DNA from: Litoribacter populi
Lineage (GTDB): Bacteria > Bacteroidota > Bacteroidia > Cytophagales > Cyclobacteriaceae
DNA: 64,000 bases
Assembly: GCF_007483685.1 (NCBI RefSeq)
Contig: NZ_VMKN01000001.1
Coordinates: 1,972,393-2,036,392 of the forward strand
Direction of reading: 5' to 3'
Shown: positions 42,825 through 52,832 of the stretch, piece after piece
Layout: each line of letters starts with the position of its first letter
Position numbering within the stretch: position 1 is the stretch's first letter
The notes under the pieces: generated by a model
The model's database searches: none
Told to the model about the DNA's origin: nothing
The model's input: only the letters and a program-made list of their open reading frames with translations
Made by a program: the position numbers and the translations under genes

Positions 42825-44204
42825 TTATTCAACTGAATCTTCCACAATTACCACATCATCCTTATCTTCAACAAACATCACACATATTGCTGCGATAAAT
42901 AGAATGATTCCCGCCGAAAGAATAGCATATATCGCCTGTCCACCATAGAGATATTTCACAATATATCCTCCAAAAAACCCATTCACAATCTGAGGCGCAG
43001 TAATGAAGAAGTTGAAAATACCCATATACACACCCATCTTTCTCAAGGGAATAGAACCCGCTAGGATTGCATAAGGCATGGCCAAAATACTCGCCCAGGC
43101 AATTCCGACTCCTATCATAGAAATGTTTAGCATCCAAGCCTGGGATGGATCGGTAATAAGCATTATTGAAGCTAGACCTAATCCCCCCGCTGTTAGGCAT
43201 ACAGCATGTGTCCACTTTCTGCCTATTTTCGCCGCAATCACGGGAAGGGCTAAAGCAAAAATGGCCGATACCAAATTGTAAACCCCAAAGATCACTCCTA
43301 CATAGTTGCCTGCCTCATTAAAAGCCAATGAACTTCTATCTCCAGGAGCCAAACCCCAAACGTGTTGGGCGAGGGCAGGAGTGGTGAACACCCACATAGA
43401 GAATAAAGCAAACCAGGAGAAAAACTGAACCAAGCCAAGTTGTCGCATGGTCTCCGGCATCTTCCAAAAATCAGTGAATATATCTAAAATACCCTTGGAT
43501 TCTGCTTTGTGTTTGTCTAAGGTAGGCCCATCAATAGCTGCCTGCTCTTCTGGAGTGTATTCGGTGGTCCGCAAAACGGTCCAAAGAATGGAGCCAACCA
43601 AAATCATTGCGCCGATAAAAAATGCCATGATCACGTTCAGAGGTATAACCCCTTCTTCTGCTGTGGTGGCCACTCCAAACCAATTAGTCAGAATATACGG
43701 CATCCAAGAGCCTAATACAGCACCTAGTCCTATCAAAAGTGTCTGAACTGAAAATCCCAAAGTCCGTTGATCTGTTGGAAGCTTGTCCGCAACCAGTGCA
43801 CGGAAAGGCTCCATGGCAACATTGAAGGAGGCATCCATGATCATCAGAAAGCCTGCCCCAACCCAAAGGGCCGGAAGATAGGCCACGAAGAGAGAGGCGT
43901 TTGGCATAAGAATCAAGCCTATTGCTGCCAATATCGCCCCGATAAGGAAATATGGTCTTCTACGTCCTAACCTAGTCCAAGTTCGATCACTATAATACCC
44001 TATAATAGGCTGAACAATCATTCCGGTGATGGGAGCCACTAACCAAAACAAGGAAAGGTGCTCTACATCGGCTCCGAAGGTCTGTAAAATTCTACTAGCA
44101 TTGGCATTTTGGAGAGCAAAACCCATCTGTATACCTAGGAATCCAAAACTCATGTTCCAGATCTGCCAGAAGCTCAATTTTTTCTTTTCCACGAGTGTTG
44201 CCAT
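42825..44204 (-). CDS. MFS sugar transporter, SLC45-like (maltose/sucrose type)
   Basis: A 459-residue, 12-helix major facilitator protein. SFGFLGIQMGFALQNANASRILQTFGAD and IIGYYSDRTWTRLGRRRPYFLIGA are the hallmarks of SLC45-type H+/disaccharide symporters found in Bacteroidota maltose loci. The cytoplasmic loop between helices 6 and 7 is about 45 residues. Placed right after the GH13 lipoprotein and GH31 genes, its likely cargo is maltose or short malto-oligosaccharides. The GH13 stop lies 3 bases upstream of its ATG. Confidence 0.92.
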   Translation of the reverse strand: MATLVEKKKLSFWQIWNMSFGFLGIQMGFALQNANASRILQTFGADVEHLSLFWLVAPITGMIVQPIIGYYSDRTWTRLGRRRPYFLIGAILAAIGLILMPNASLFVAYLPALWVGAGFLMIMDASFNVAMEPFRALVADKLPTDQRTLGFSVQTLLIGLGAVLGSWMPYILTNWFGVATTAEEGVIPLNVIMAFFIGAMILVGSILWTVLRTTEYTPEEQAAIDGPTLDKHKAESKGILDIFTDFWKMPETMRQLGLVQFFSWFALFSMWVFTTPALAQHVWGLAPGDRSSLAFNEAGNYVGVIFGVYNLVSAIFALALPVIAAKIGRKWTHAVCLTAGGLGLASIMLITDPSQAWMLNISMIGVGIAWASILAMPYAILAGSIPLRKMGVYMGIFNFFITAPQIVNGFFGGYIVKYLYGGQAIYAILSAGIILFIAAICVMFVEDKDDVVIVEDSVE

Positions 44205-44206
44205 AC

Positions 44207-45580
44207 TTAATTGGTCAAAACTCTATAACCCCAAGGCTCCATGTTCAAACTGGAGCCAATCTCTGAGGCTTCAGGTTGGAAATAGTCCTTTAAACCCTCA
44301 CTATTATCAGTGATTTCATAAGTGCGCTCTTGGTCACTCAAGTTGATTATGGTAATTACTCTGCTATTATCTTTTATTCGTTCAAAAGCATAAATTCCAT
44401 CATCCTCTGAATTTGGAAGCCTTTCGAAGCTTCCCCCATGCTCACCGTTCCAAAGTGCTTTATGCTCACGCTTTAAAGTGTTCAGTTTAGAATAGAAATC
44501 TGCTTTTTCTATATTACCCCATTCGATGGGGTCTTTTTCAAAAAACTCCAATCTCTTTGTGATATTTGCCTCCTGACCTGAGTAGATCAATGGCATCCCC
44601 GGAATGGTATGAATCAATACAGCCATCGCCTCATGTGCAGGACCCAATAGGGAATCAATAGTTCCTTTCCAGGTATTTTCATCATGGTTTGTAAGGAAGT
44701 TCATCTTGATTGCGCCTTTTGGTAAATCCTCCACACCTTCCAAAATTGCTATATGTAGGCTGTCGTTGTTCATTTTTCTTTCACCAGCCAAGTCCACCAG
44801 AGCGTGAAAGACATTCCATGCATAGGTCATGTCAAAGGCTTCATACAACTCAACCTTTTCTCCTTCTGCCAACATAAACACCGGCTTAATCTCATCCAAG
44901 CTTTTTCTAGTGTTGTTCCAGAATTCCATAGGTACCAATTCGGCTACATCGCATCTGAAACCATCAATATTATGTTCCTTGACCCAATAGAGCATGGCGT
45001 CCTCCATTACTGTGTGTACGTCGGGATTATCATAATCCAATTCAATCACATCTTCCCAATCAGTTCCTGCCGGTGGAACAAACCCTCCATCATCATCTTT
45101 GGAGTAATATTCTGGGTTGCTTTCAGTCCAAGGATGGTCCCAGGCGGTATGGTTTGCTACCCAGTCGATTAGGATATACATATCGTGGTCGTGGATAGTC
45201 TTGACCAGCCTGTCAAAATCCTCGTGGGTCCCAAATTCGGGGTTGATGCTTTTATAGTCCTTGATAGCATAATAGCTACCCAAAGTTCCTTTGCGGTTTT
45301 TTTCTCCAATTTCATGGATTGGCATAAACCACAAAATATCCACACCCATTTCCTTCAATCGGGGAATCTCCCTCTCAAAAGCTTCAAAAGTCCCCTCAGG
45401 AGTAAATTGTCTAACATTGACCTCGTATATATTCTTGTCCTTGACCCAATCCGGAGCTTCACTCGCTTCGGTTGTATGTTGAGTGGTTTCTGGCTTGTCG
45501 GTTTCCGGGGCAGGTTTGCAGGCAACCGTACAACCTATCAGGATTAACAATAGGTAATTTTTAATAGAAATCTTAGTCAT
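44207..45580 (-). CDS. GH13 alpha-amylase-family lipoprotein
   Basis: A 457-residue lipoprotein (YLLLILIGCTVAC lipobox near residue 21) with a single GH13 barrel. Catalytic regions are seen in order: DWVANHTAWDHP, DGFRCDVAELV (nucleophile Asp), FMLAEGEKVEL (acid Glu) and FLTNHDENTW (third Asp). A short beta domain closes the protein. Likely cuts malto-oligosaccharides in the periplasm or at the outer membrane. It is in one unit with the MFS transporter (2-base gap) and probably with the GH31 gene upstream. Confidence 0.95.
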   Translation of the reverse strand: MTKISIKNYLLLILIGCTVACKPAPETDKPETTQHTTEASEAPDWVKDKNIYEVNVRQFTPEGTFEAFEREIPRLKEMGVDILWFMPIHEIGEKNRKGTLGSYYAIKDYKSINPEFGTHEDFDRLVKTIHDHDMYILIDWVANHTAWDHPWTESNPEYYSKDDDGGFVPPAGTDWEDVIELDYDNPDVHTVMEDAMLYWVKEHNIDGFRCDVAELVPMEFWNNTRKSLDEIKPVFMLAEGEKVELYEAFDMTYAWNVFHALVDLAGERKMNNDSLHIAILEGVEDLPKGAIKMNFLTNHDENTWKGTIDSLLGPAHEAMAVLIHTIPGMPLIYSGQEANITKRLEFFEKDPIEWGNIEKADFYSKLNTLKREHKALWNGEHGGSFERLPNSEDDGIYAFERIKDNSRVITIINLSDQERTYEITDNSEGLKDYFQPEASEIGSSLNMEPWGYRVLTN

Positions 45581-45622
45581 TCTGGGTTTTCGTTGGGTTC
45601 GAGATTAATTATTCTCAACAGG

Positions 45623-48049
45623 TTAATGAAGCTCTATATCTATAGGATTGGTAGTATTGTCGATTTCAAATGTCAAAACATTCTGTACCTCATGGAAAGG
45701 GTGTAAATGCTCTGGCAAAGGATCAAATTCCGTTAGTTTTTCCAAGAATGCCAAACTCTCAGTCTTTAAATTTTTATTTTCTCCACCAATTCGGATGGAT
45801 TTGGCCTTGAATCCATGGAAATGGAGCTTATACTTCTTATAAGTGGAGTTGTGATCACCAGCTTGTTCGGAAATTTGAACCATTTCTTTTTCTGAGTTTA
45901 GAGTTATGGTCCTTTTACAGAAGTCACCCTCTTTATGAGCATTCGAAAGCCCATCATCTTCATAGTGAAGGTAAGTAGCTTCTCCTTGCCCCTTATAGAA
46001 ATGTAAGTTTAAAACACCGTCATGGTCTTCTCCTGTATGATAGGTTTCAGACTGCAGGGTTAGAATACTTCCACCTTTCACAAAGACCGGTAAGTAATTT
46101 AATGGCGACTCTATGAAGATTGAATTTCCGCCGCTGTATTTGTGGTCATTAAAGAAGTAATACCATTCCCCCTGTGGTAGGTAGACTTTAGCGATATCGC
46201 GCTTACTTTTTACCGGGGCCACAAGGAAGGCATCGCAGAAAAGATATTGGTTTTCGAATTTGGTATCAAATACATTCGCGTCCTGCCCATATTGTATGGC
46301 GAGACTTTCCGTGATAGGCAACCCGGTCTGAGTGCTCTTGTAGAATGCGCTGTATATAGTTGGAAGTAGTTTGTATCGAAGCTTAATATAGTTTCTTGAG
46401 ATTTCTTCTACCTCCTCTCCAAAAGCCCAAGGCTCGGCATCATTACTGTTGATCATGCTGTGGGCGCGGAATAGCGGGGCAAAAGTGGCTATACTCATCC
46501 AGCGGGCATATAGACTCGGAGCAGCATCACCAGCAAATCCCCCAATATCATAACCCGAAAAAGGAATACCGCTTATTCCCATACTGTTCAAAAGTCTCAC
46601 GCCTGCGAGCATGTGTTTTTCAGAAGCTACATTGTCCCCCGTCCAAGCGGCTGCATATCTTTGAATTCCCGCAAATCCTGCTCTGGTCAAGACAAATGGC
46701 CGTGCATCGGAAATTAGCTTTTCAGAACCTTCTTTTACACTTCGGGCCATCTGCATTCCGTATATGTTTCGCGCTTTCCTATGACTTACTTGTTGGCCTT
46801 CATAGTCAAAATCGATCAGATTTGGCGTGCACTGTCCCCAGGTGGCTGGTTCGTTCATATCGGTCCAAAAACCATCCACACCTGCCTCCGTGTAAAAGGC
46901 CATTTTCTCGGCCCACCATTCACGGGTTTCTGGCTTAGTAAAATCAGGGAATGCACACCATCCTGGCCATACTTGCCCTTCATAAATGCTGTCATCCGGA
47001 TATTTAAGGAATAAGCCTTTATCTTTCCCATCCACATAAGGTTCGTAACTTTCCTCAGTTTTAATTCCCGGGTCCATGATAACCACCACCTTAAAACCTC
47101 TATTCTTTAAAGTTTTGATCATGGCTTTTGGATCTGGGAATTTTTCCCCATCAAAGGTGAATACCTTATATTTTTCCATATGGTGGATGTCTAGGTAAAT
47201 GACATCTGCCGGGACTTTTTTATCTCTAAAAGTTTGAGAAAGGGTCAGCACTTCACTTTCTGGGTAATAAGAATACCGACATTGCTGATAACCTAAAGCC
47301 CATTTGGGGGGCATTTGCATCCGTCCTGTCAATTCAGAATAGGCAGTGATGATTCCTTTCACTTCTGCATCATGGAAGAAGTAATAATCCATCTCCCCAT
47401 CTTCTGCGGAATAATAAGCAAATCGGTTGTTGGACGCACCGAAATTGAAAAGAGTCTTGTGGGTGTTGTCAAAGAAAATACCGTAGCTACCTTTGTCATG
47501 AATGCCGACGAAAAAGGGAATAGACATATATAGTGGGTCATCTTCAGTCCCATAGGCAAAATAATCCGTATTCCAGTTCGTGTAGGCGCTTCCACTGCGA
47601 TCTAGATTCCCTGTTTTTTCCCCAAGACCAATAAATCTTTCGTTATCCTGTAGTTTCTTATAATTAGTAACCTCGGTGCCAAGCCACGAAACAGAAAATG
47701 CCTGATCATCCTGATTGATGATTTCGCCCTTTGAATCTTTAAAAGTTACAGCGAATGGTGTTTTGCTAATTTCTACATTTATAAAATCAGTCTGTAACAA
47801 CAGGTGACTTCCTGCATCACTGACCTCAAATCCTTCTGATAAAGGAGCCTTTACCACAGAATAAGGATTGGGCTGAAAATCACCGGTGCGGCTGACCTGA
47901 ACCCTGATGGTGTGGGGGCCATAGACGGATATGTTAAAAACCCCATATTCTGTGGTTCCTTCCAATCCAAATGAAGTAGGGGACCAAGAGTTCACGGCTC
48001 CGGTATGTAGGTTACGGGAAGAAGTAGTTGATTGGACTTTTGGGGTCAT
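45623..48049 (-). CDS. GH31 alpha-glucosidase
   Basis: An 808-residue family 31 glycosidase. An N-terminal beta-sandwich (about 1-240) leads into the barrel: PKWALGYQQCRYSYYPESEV, then the nucleophile Asp397 in DGFWTDMNEPATW, and an acid region WTGDNVASEKHML. Distal beta domains close the protein. No signal peptide is seen, so it is likely cytoplasmic or periplasmic without a clear leader, acting on maltose and oligosaccharides. First gene of the minus-strand sugar unit; a LacI-type operator lies about 172 bases upstream. Confidence 0.95.
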   Translation of the reverse strand: MTPKVQSTTSSRNLHTGAVNSWSPTSFGLEGTTEYGVFNISVYGPHTIRVQVSRTGDFQPNPYSVVKAPLSEGFEVSDAGSHLLLQTDFINVEISKTPFAVTFKDSKGEIINQDDQAFSVSWLGTEVTNYKKLQDNERFIGLGEKTGNLDRSGSAYTNWNTDYFAYGTEDDPLYMSIPFFVGIHDKGSYGIFFDNTHKTLFNFGASNNRFAYYSAEDGEMDYYFFHDAEVKGIITAYSELTGRMQMPPKWALGYQQCRYSYYPESEVLTLSQTFRDKKVPADVIYLDIHHMEKYKVFTFDGEKFPDPKAMIKTLKNRGFKVVVIMDPGIKTEESYEPYVDGKDKGLFLKYPDDSIYEGQVWPGWCAFPDFTKPETREWWAEKMAFYTEAGVDGFWTDMNEPATWGQCTPNLIDFDYEGQQVSHRKARNIYGMQMARSVKEGSEKLISDARPFVLTRAGFAGIQRYAAAWTGDNVASEKHMLAGVRLLNSMGISGIPFSGYDIGGFAGDAAPSLYARWMSIATFAPLFRAHSMINSNDAEPWAFGEEVEEISRNYIKLRYKLLPTIYSAFYKSTQTGLPITESLAIQYGQDANVFDTKFENQYLFCDAFLVAPVKSKRDIAKVYLPQGEWYYFFNDHKYSGGNSIFIESPLNYLPVFVKGGSILTLQSETYHTGEDHDGVLNLHFYKGQGEATYLHYEDDGLSNAHKEGDFCKRTITLNSEKEMVQISEQAGDHNSTYKKYKLHFHGFKAKSIRIGGENKNLKTESLAFLEKLTEFDPLPEHLHPFHEVQNVLTFEIDNTTNPIDIELH

Positions 48050-48220
48050 ATTGGGCGTAATTTTTTAGCGTAATTACAAACCTGGTGGAAAAATTAATGG
48101 GTTTGCTAAAGGCTAATTTAGAAAGTATATCCAAATGAAAAAACCATCCCCACAGGACGGGGATACAAAATTATGCCCTGAAAAGACCAACTTTCACGTA
48201 AAAAATGAATACAAAACAAT

Positions 48221-48234
48221 TTCAATCGTTTGCA
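48221..48234. promoter_or_regulatory. Candidate LacI-family operator before the GH31 gene
   Basis: The 14-bp site reads TGCAAACGATTGAA on the minus strand, one step from a palindromic TGCAAWCGWTTGCA. The same first 12 bases recur at 49609 before susC. It lies in the 219-base gap between lacI-type and GH31 genes. Confidence 0.6.
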
Positions 48235-48268
48235 CTAAAAAATCAAATTTTGTGATAAAAATTTAATA

Positions 48269-49303
48269 TTAGCCATTTTTTAGGGAAGACCCCCTTATCA
48301 AAAGCTCGGTTTCGAGGATTTCTGTAATAGGATCAAAGGGATCCTCTTCTTTTTTATTGATCATTTGAAGCAGTAACTGACTGGCTCTTTCTCCGATCTT
48401 AAACCCAGGCTGTGACACAGTGGTCAATGGAGGGTCCACCATGGAAGAAAATTGCCAATTGCTGAATCCAACTATACCTACATCCTGAGGTACTCTTAAT
48501 CCTAAGCTTTTTACCGCTCGCATAGCTCCTGCGGCAGCAATGTCATTAGCCGCGAAAATCGCATCTGGTCTATTCGTAAAATCCTGATATACTTGGGTAA
48601 TAATTTTGAAGCTTTCCTCCTCGGTACCAATTGGGCACGATTCTACTAAGGTAGGGTCATATTCAAGGCCTGACTCTTTGAGGGCATCAATATAACCATC
48701 TTTGCGGTGCGCGCTTATCAACAGGTTTTTTGGTCCTGCCAAGTGGAATATTCTCTGATAGCCTTGATCAATCAAGTGTTTTACTGCTTCCTTAGCCCCA
48801 GAATAATCGTCGACTGTTACATTAACCGTATTTGCTAGTTCTGGAACCCTATCAAAAAACACGATAGGGAAATTATGGTCGATGAGTTTTTGAAAATGGC
48901 TGAAGTCAGTGGTTTCCTTAGAGTAACTGATTAATAACCCATCAATCTGATTACTGATAATAGTGTCCACACTGGACATTTCTCTAGCGAGGCTTTCGTT
49001 GGTCTGGCAAAGAATGACATTATATCCATTGGCAAAGGCTATCTCCTCGATACCGCTTATCACGGTGGAGAAAAAAAAGTGTACCACCTCGGGTATAATC
49101 ACTCCTATAGTAAAAGACTTGCTTTTCCTAAGGCTCAAAGCTACCGCATTTGGCCTATAATTAAGCTTCTCGGCTAATTCCTTTACCTTTCTCTTGGTTT
49201 CCTTGCTGATGCCTGGATAATCCTTAAGTGCTCGGGATACAGTGGAAGAGGAGACATTTAATGCTTTGGCAATATCTTTTATGGTTGCTTGACCAATTTT
49301 CAT
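48269..49303 (-). CDS. LacI-family transcriptional regulator of the glucan locus
   Basis: A 344-residue repressor. The helix-turn-helix and hinge are complete: ATIKDIAKALNVSSSTVSRALKDYPGIS, then KLNYRPNAVALSLRKSKSFTIGVIIPEV. The sugar-binding core follows (DGLLISYSKE, VVFFDRVPE-like, IFAANDIAAAGAMRAVKSLGLRVPQDVGIVGF). The inducer is probably maltose or a related sugar, from context. It sits between the two arms of the locus and diverges from susC; matching operators lie in front of both arms. Confidence 0.95.
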   Translation of the reverse strand: MKIGQATIKDIAKALNVSSSTVSRALKDYPGISKETKRKVKELAEKLNYRPNAVALSLRKSKSFTIGVIIPEVVHFFFSTVISGIEEIAFANGYNVILCQTNESLAREMSSVDTIISNQIDGLLISYSKETTDFSHFQKLIDHNFPIVFFDRVPELANTVNVTVDDYSGAKEAVKHLIDQGYQRIFHLAGPKNLLISAHRKDGYIDALKESGLEYDPTLVESCPIGTEEESFKIITQVYQDFTNRPDAIFAANDIAAAGAMRAVKSLGLRVPQDVGIVGFSNWQFSSMVDPPLTTVSQPGFKIGERASQLLLQMINKKEEDPFDPITEILETELLIRGSSLKNG

Positions 49304-49608
49304 GGTTTTCCTTTTTACTGATACAGAATTGGTAAAGAAAGCTTATTTTGATGATTATTCATAAAAACAACCTGAATAATTTAAAGTTTACTATCAATGT
49401 CAGATTGTTTTAATTATTCGGTAATATATCTCTCTAAGTATTGAATAATTCACATTTTTAATGGTCTGAACTTCAATAAATTGAATTTTTTTAAGATTTA
49501 TAATATCCTGCCCATACAGTTAATTCAAGATAATGAGTTGTTGGAAATTTAACATTTTAACAATCACAAACAGGTTTTTGTATAATGTACTAAAATTTTT
49601 TTCATCTA

Positions 49609-49634
49609 TGCAAACGATTGCGGTTTCGTTTGCA
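49609..49634. promoter_or_regulatory. Candidate LacI-family operator pair before susC
   Basis: TGCAAACGATTGCG (49609-49622) is a nearly perfect LacI-type palindrome centred on CG, and a second CG-centred half-site (GTTTCGTTTGCA) follows 12 bases on. The site lies about 200 bases before susC in the 529-base divergent gap (49304-49832). The rest of that gap is AT-rich, with only the inverted repeat at 49735-49778 and a weak -7 box TAGCCTTG at 49793-49800. Confidence 0.65.
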
Positions 49635-49734
49635 ATAAAAAAACCTTGAAATACCTATTGGGGCTCCTTGGTAGGGAATTATTTTTTGGTTAATATTTCC
49701 TAAAATATGCACAGGGAATAAGAATGATATCATT

Positions 49735-49778
49735 TTCCAATTCCTCCGAACAGCTTCTAATGAGCATTGGAATTGGAA
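49735..49778. repeat. 10-bp inverted repeat before susC
   Basis: TTCCAATTCC (49735-49744) and GGAATTGGAA (49769-49778) are exact reverse complements with 24 bases between. It could be a leader hairpin or a second protein-binding site. Confidence 0.5.
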
Positions 49779-49832
49779 TATTTAAAGAATTTTAGCCTTG
49801 TACTAATTAAATAAATCCAAAATAAAACAGTT

Positions 49833-52778
49833 ATGCGAAAAGTTTTTACCGTATTTAAGCTCACGGTCGTATTACTGTCCTTCATTTGTTGTCAAGAGTT
49901 GATGGCGCAAGAAAGGACAGTGACAGGTCAGGTAACAGACCTCAACTCAGGGGAGGAATTACCTTTTGTCAATGTAAGTATCAAGGGTACCACCCGTGGT
50001 ACTACGACCGACATCGATGGCAACTATTCATTAGTTGTACGATCCAATGAAGAAGTTCTTGTTTATTCTTTTATAGGTTATACAGCTAAAGAGGTAGTTG
50101 CTGGTAACCAGTCTAGAATAGATGTACAATTAGAAGGTGACACCAAACAGCTGGATGAGGTAGTTGTGATCGGTTACGGTACCCAAAGAAAAGCTGACCT
50201 TACAGGTTCTGTAGGTTCTGTGACAAGAGGTGATTTCAACGTTGGTCAAGTGACAAACCCGGAGCAGCTAATTACCGGTAAAATCGCTGGTGTAAATATC
50301 ACGCCAAACAGTGGTCAGCCTGGTGCAGGTGCTAGGATCAGAATCCGTGGTGGTTCTTCCCTTAACGCTTCCAATGATCCACTTATAGTAATCGATGGGG
50401 TGCCTTTGGACAACTCCTCAATTGCGGGATCAGCTAACCCACTAAACTTTTTGAACCCTAATGATATTGAAACCTTCGATATCCTGAAAGATGCCTCTGC
50501 TACCGCTATTTATGGTTCAAGAGCTTCTAACGGTGTGATTTTGATCACCACTCGTAAGGGTAAAAAAGGACAGGACTTGAGCGTAAATGTAAGCTCACTG
50601 ATGTCTGTGTCACAGGTGATGAATACTGTTGATGTTTTAAACCCAGATCAATTTCGTCAAATCGCTGCAGAGCAAGCTACACCTGCACAACAGGCTTTGA
50701 TGGGTGATGCAAACACCAACTGGCAGGATGCAATCTACAGAGACGCTATCTCTTTTGATAATAATGCCAGCATCTCCGGTTCTTTCAATAACGTTCCTTA
50801 TAGAATTTCGGTAGGTTACTTAGATCAAAACGGTGTGTTGAAAACTGATCACATGAATAGAACCACTGCTGGTCTTTCCTTGACCCCGACTTTATTCAAT
50901 GATCAATTAAAGGTAAACTTTAACGTTAGAGGAGCCTTGACCAGGAATAGATTTGCTGATCAAGGAGCTATCGGTGCCGCAGCCGTATTTGATCCTACCC
51001 AACCAATCTACGATCCGGAAGGTCTTGGTGGATTCTGGGAGTGGAGAAACGCAGATGGAAGTCCTCAGCTTTTGGCTCCTAGAAACCCAGTAGGTTTGCT
51101 TGAGCAAAGAAATGATAGAAGTGAGGTACAAAGAAGTATTGGTAATCTTCAGCTGGATTACTCCATTCCATTCGTTGAAGGCTTGAGAGCTAACTTGAAT
51201 TTAGGTTATGATGTAAGTAGAGGTGAAGGTACTGTGATTATTCCTTCAACTTCGGCTTCTGGATTTAATCAGGGAGGTGAAATTTCCCCTTACGCACAAA
51301 ACAACAGAAACTTATTAGCGGATTTCTATTTAAACTATGTCAGAGACTTTGGCAATGCGGGCAGAATTGATGTTACGGGTGGTTACTCCTGGCAGGATTT
51401 CTATTGGGAAAATCCACAATTCCCAACAGTAAATGAGGAAGGTACTGAATTGACCCCAGCTGGAGTCGAAACCAGACCTCAATACAGATTGATCTCTTTC
51501 TTCGGAAGAGCGAACTACAACTTGATGGATAAGTACTTGTTGACCGCAACTATTAGAACAGATGGCTCTTCAAGATTCAGTCCTGAAAACAGATGGGGTG
51601 TATTCCCCTCTTTGGCCGCAGCTTGGAGAATTAGCGAAGAAGGTTTCTTGGCGGACAATAATACCCTTACTGATTTCAAATTGAGATTAGGTTGGGGTAT
51701 GACTGGACAACAGGATATAGGATCTTTCTTCCCATACCTTCCAAGGTATACAGTGTCTGATAATGCAGCCAGATATAGATTCGGAAACACCCTTTATAAT
51801 ACATTGAGACCTGAAGGTTATGATAGAAACATCAAATGGGAAGAAACCGTAACCTGGAATGCAGGTGTGGATTATGAATTCCTAAATGGGAAAGTGTTTG
51901 GTTCTTTGGATTACTACTACAAAAGGACTAACGATCTATTAGCTGTAATTCCAGTTCCAGCAGGTACTAATCTTACCAACCAACTCTTCACCAACGTAGG
52001 CAATATTGAAAACTATGGTGTTGAGGCAGCGATCAATTACAACATTGTCAGAACTAACGAGCTCGATTGGACAATAGGAGCAAACTTTACTTACAATAGG
52101 AACAATATCTTAAGCCTAAGTAATGTAGCTGAAGATGCTGTTGGTATTTTGGTAGGTGAGATTTCAGGTGGTACAGGTAACACTATTCAGGTGCACACCG
52201 TAGGTTTCCAGCCTAACTCATTCTACGTATGGCAGCAGGTATATAACCAAGATGGTAGACCAATCGAAAACGTATATGTGGACAGGAACAATGACGGAAT
52301 TATCAATGAGCAGGATCTTTACAGAAGAGGCTTCCCTGATGCTCAATACTTCTTCGGTTTCAATTCTCAACTTCGCTATAGAGATTGGGACTTCAGCTTT
52401 GTATTGAGAGGAAATACAGGAAACATGGCCTATAACAACATCCGTGCGGCCAATGGTGCTTATCAAGGTTTAAGATTCCCAGGTTATTTGAATAATATAA
52501 CCGGTGATATCCTAGAAACAGGTTTCCAGAATTATAGACTAAGGTCTGATTATTACCTTGAGGACGCTACTTTCGTGAGAATGGAGAATATTAGCTTGGG
52601 ATATAACTTCGGTAATATTTTCAACTCCAATATCAATTTAAGAGCAAACGCAACGGTACAGAACGCCTTCTTGATCACCAGCTACTCAGGGATCGATCCT
52701 GAAATTCCAGGTGGTATAGATAACAACTTCTACCCGTTCCCAAGAATTTATTCCTTCGGTGTAAACTTTGGATTTTAA
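49833..52778 (+). CDS. susC: SusC/RagA TonB-linked outer-membrane glycan transporter
   Basis: A 981-residue SusC-type protein. After the signal peptide (to about 25) comes the CarboxypepD_reg-like domain (RTVTGQVTDLNSGEELPFVNVSIKGTTRGTTTDIDGNY), the TonB box region (LDEVVVIGYGTQRKADLTGSV), the plug (ISPNSG-like ITPNSGQPGAGARIRIRGGSSLNASNDPLIVIDG, IETFDILKDASATAIYGSRASNGVILITT) and a long barrel ending in SFGVNFGF. With susD it imports oligosaccharides, here probably from starch. susD follows 54 bases after the stop. Confidence 0.96.
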   Translation: MRKVFTVFKLTVVLLSFICCQELMAQERTVTGQVTDLNSGEELPFVNVSIKGTTRGTTTDIDGNYSLVVRSNEEVLVYSFIGYTAKEVVAGNQSRIDVQLEGDTKQLDEVVVIGYGTQRKADLTGSVGSVTRGDFNVGQVTNPEQLITGKIAGVNITPNSGQPGAGARIRIRGGSSLNASNDPLIVIDGVPLDNSSIAGSANPLNFLNPNDIETFDILKDASATAIYGSRASNGVILITTRKGKKGQDLSVNVSSLMSVSQVMNTVDVLNPDQFRQIAAEQATPAQQALMGDANTNWQDAIYRDAISFDNNASISGSFNNVPYRISVGYLDQNGVLKTDHMNRTTAGLSLTPTLFNDQLKVNFNVRGALTRNRFADQGAIGAAAVFDPTQPIYDPEGLGGFWEWRNADGSPQLLAPRNPVGLLEQRNDRSEVQRSIGNLQLDYSIPFVEGLRANLNLGYDVSRGEGTVIIPSTSASGFNQGGEISPYAQNNRNLLADFYLNYVRDFGNAGRIDVTGGYSWQDFYWENPQFPTVNEEGTELTPAGVETRPQYRLISFFGRANYNLMDKYLLTATIRTDGSSRFSPENRWGVFPSLAAAWRISEEGFLADNNTLTDFKLRLGWGMTGQQDIGSFFPYLPRYTVSDNAARYRFGNTLYNTLRPEGYDRNIKWEETVTWNAGVDYEFLNGKVFGSLDYYYKRTNDLLAVIPVPAGTNLTNQLFTNVGNIENYGVEAAINYNIVRTNELDWTIGANFTYNRNNILSLSNVAEDAVGILVGEISGGTGNTIQVHTVGFQPNSFYVWQQVYNQDGRPIENVYVDRNNDGIINEQDLYRRGFPDAQYFFGFNSQLRYRDWDFSFVLRGNTGNMAYNNIRAANGAYQGLRFPGYLNNITGDILETGFQNYRLRSDYYLEDATFVRMENISLGYNFGNIFNSNINLRANATVQNAFLITSYSGIDPEIPGGIDNNFYPFPRIYSFGVNFGF

Positions 52779-52832
52779 TGGACTCAACCAATGAAAGAGT
52801 CTGACTCTTTGATTGAAAAAAATATTGATAAG

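Noticed and set aside
48189-48204. A sequence with TTTCACGT that resembles a parS half-site
   Set aside because: Only about 12 of 16 positions match the usual parS palindrome, and the right arm is poor. It lies far from parAB and inside an AT-rich promoter gap, so chance is more likely.
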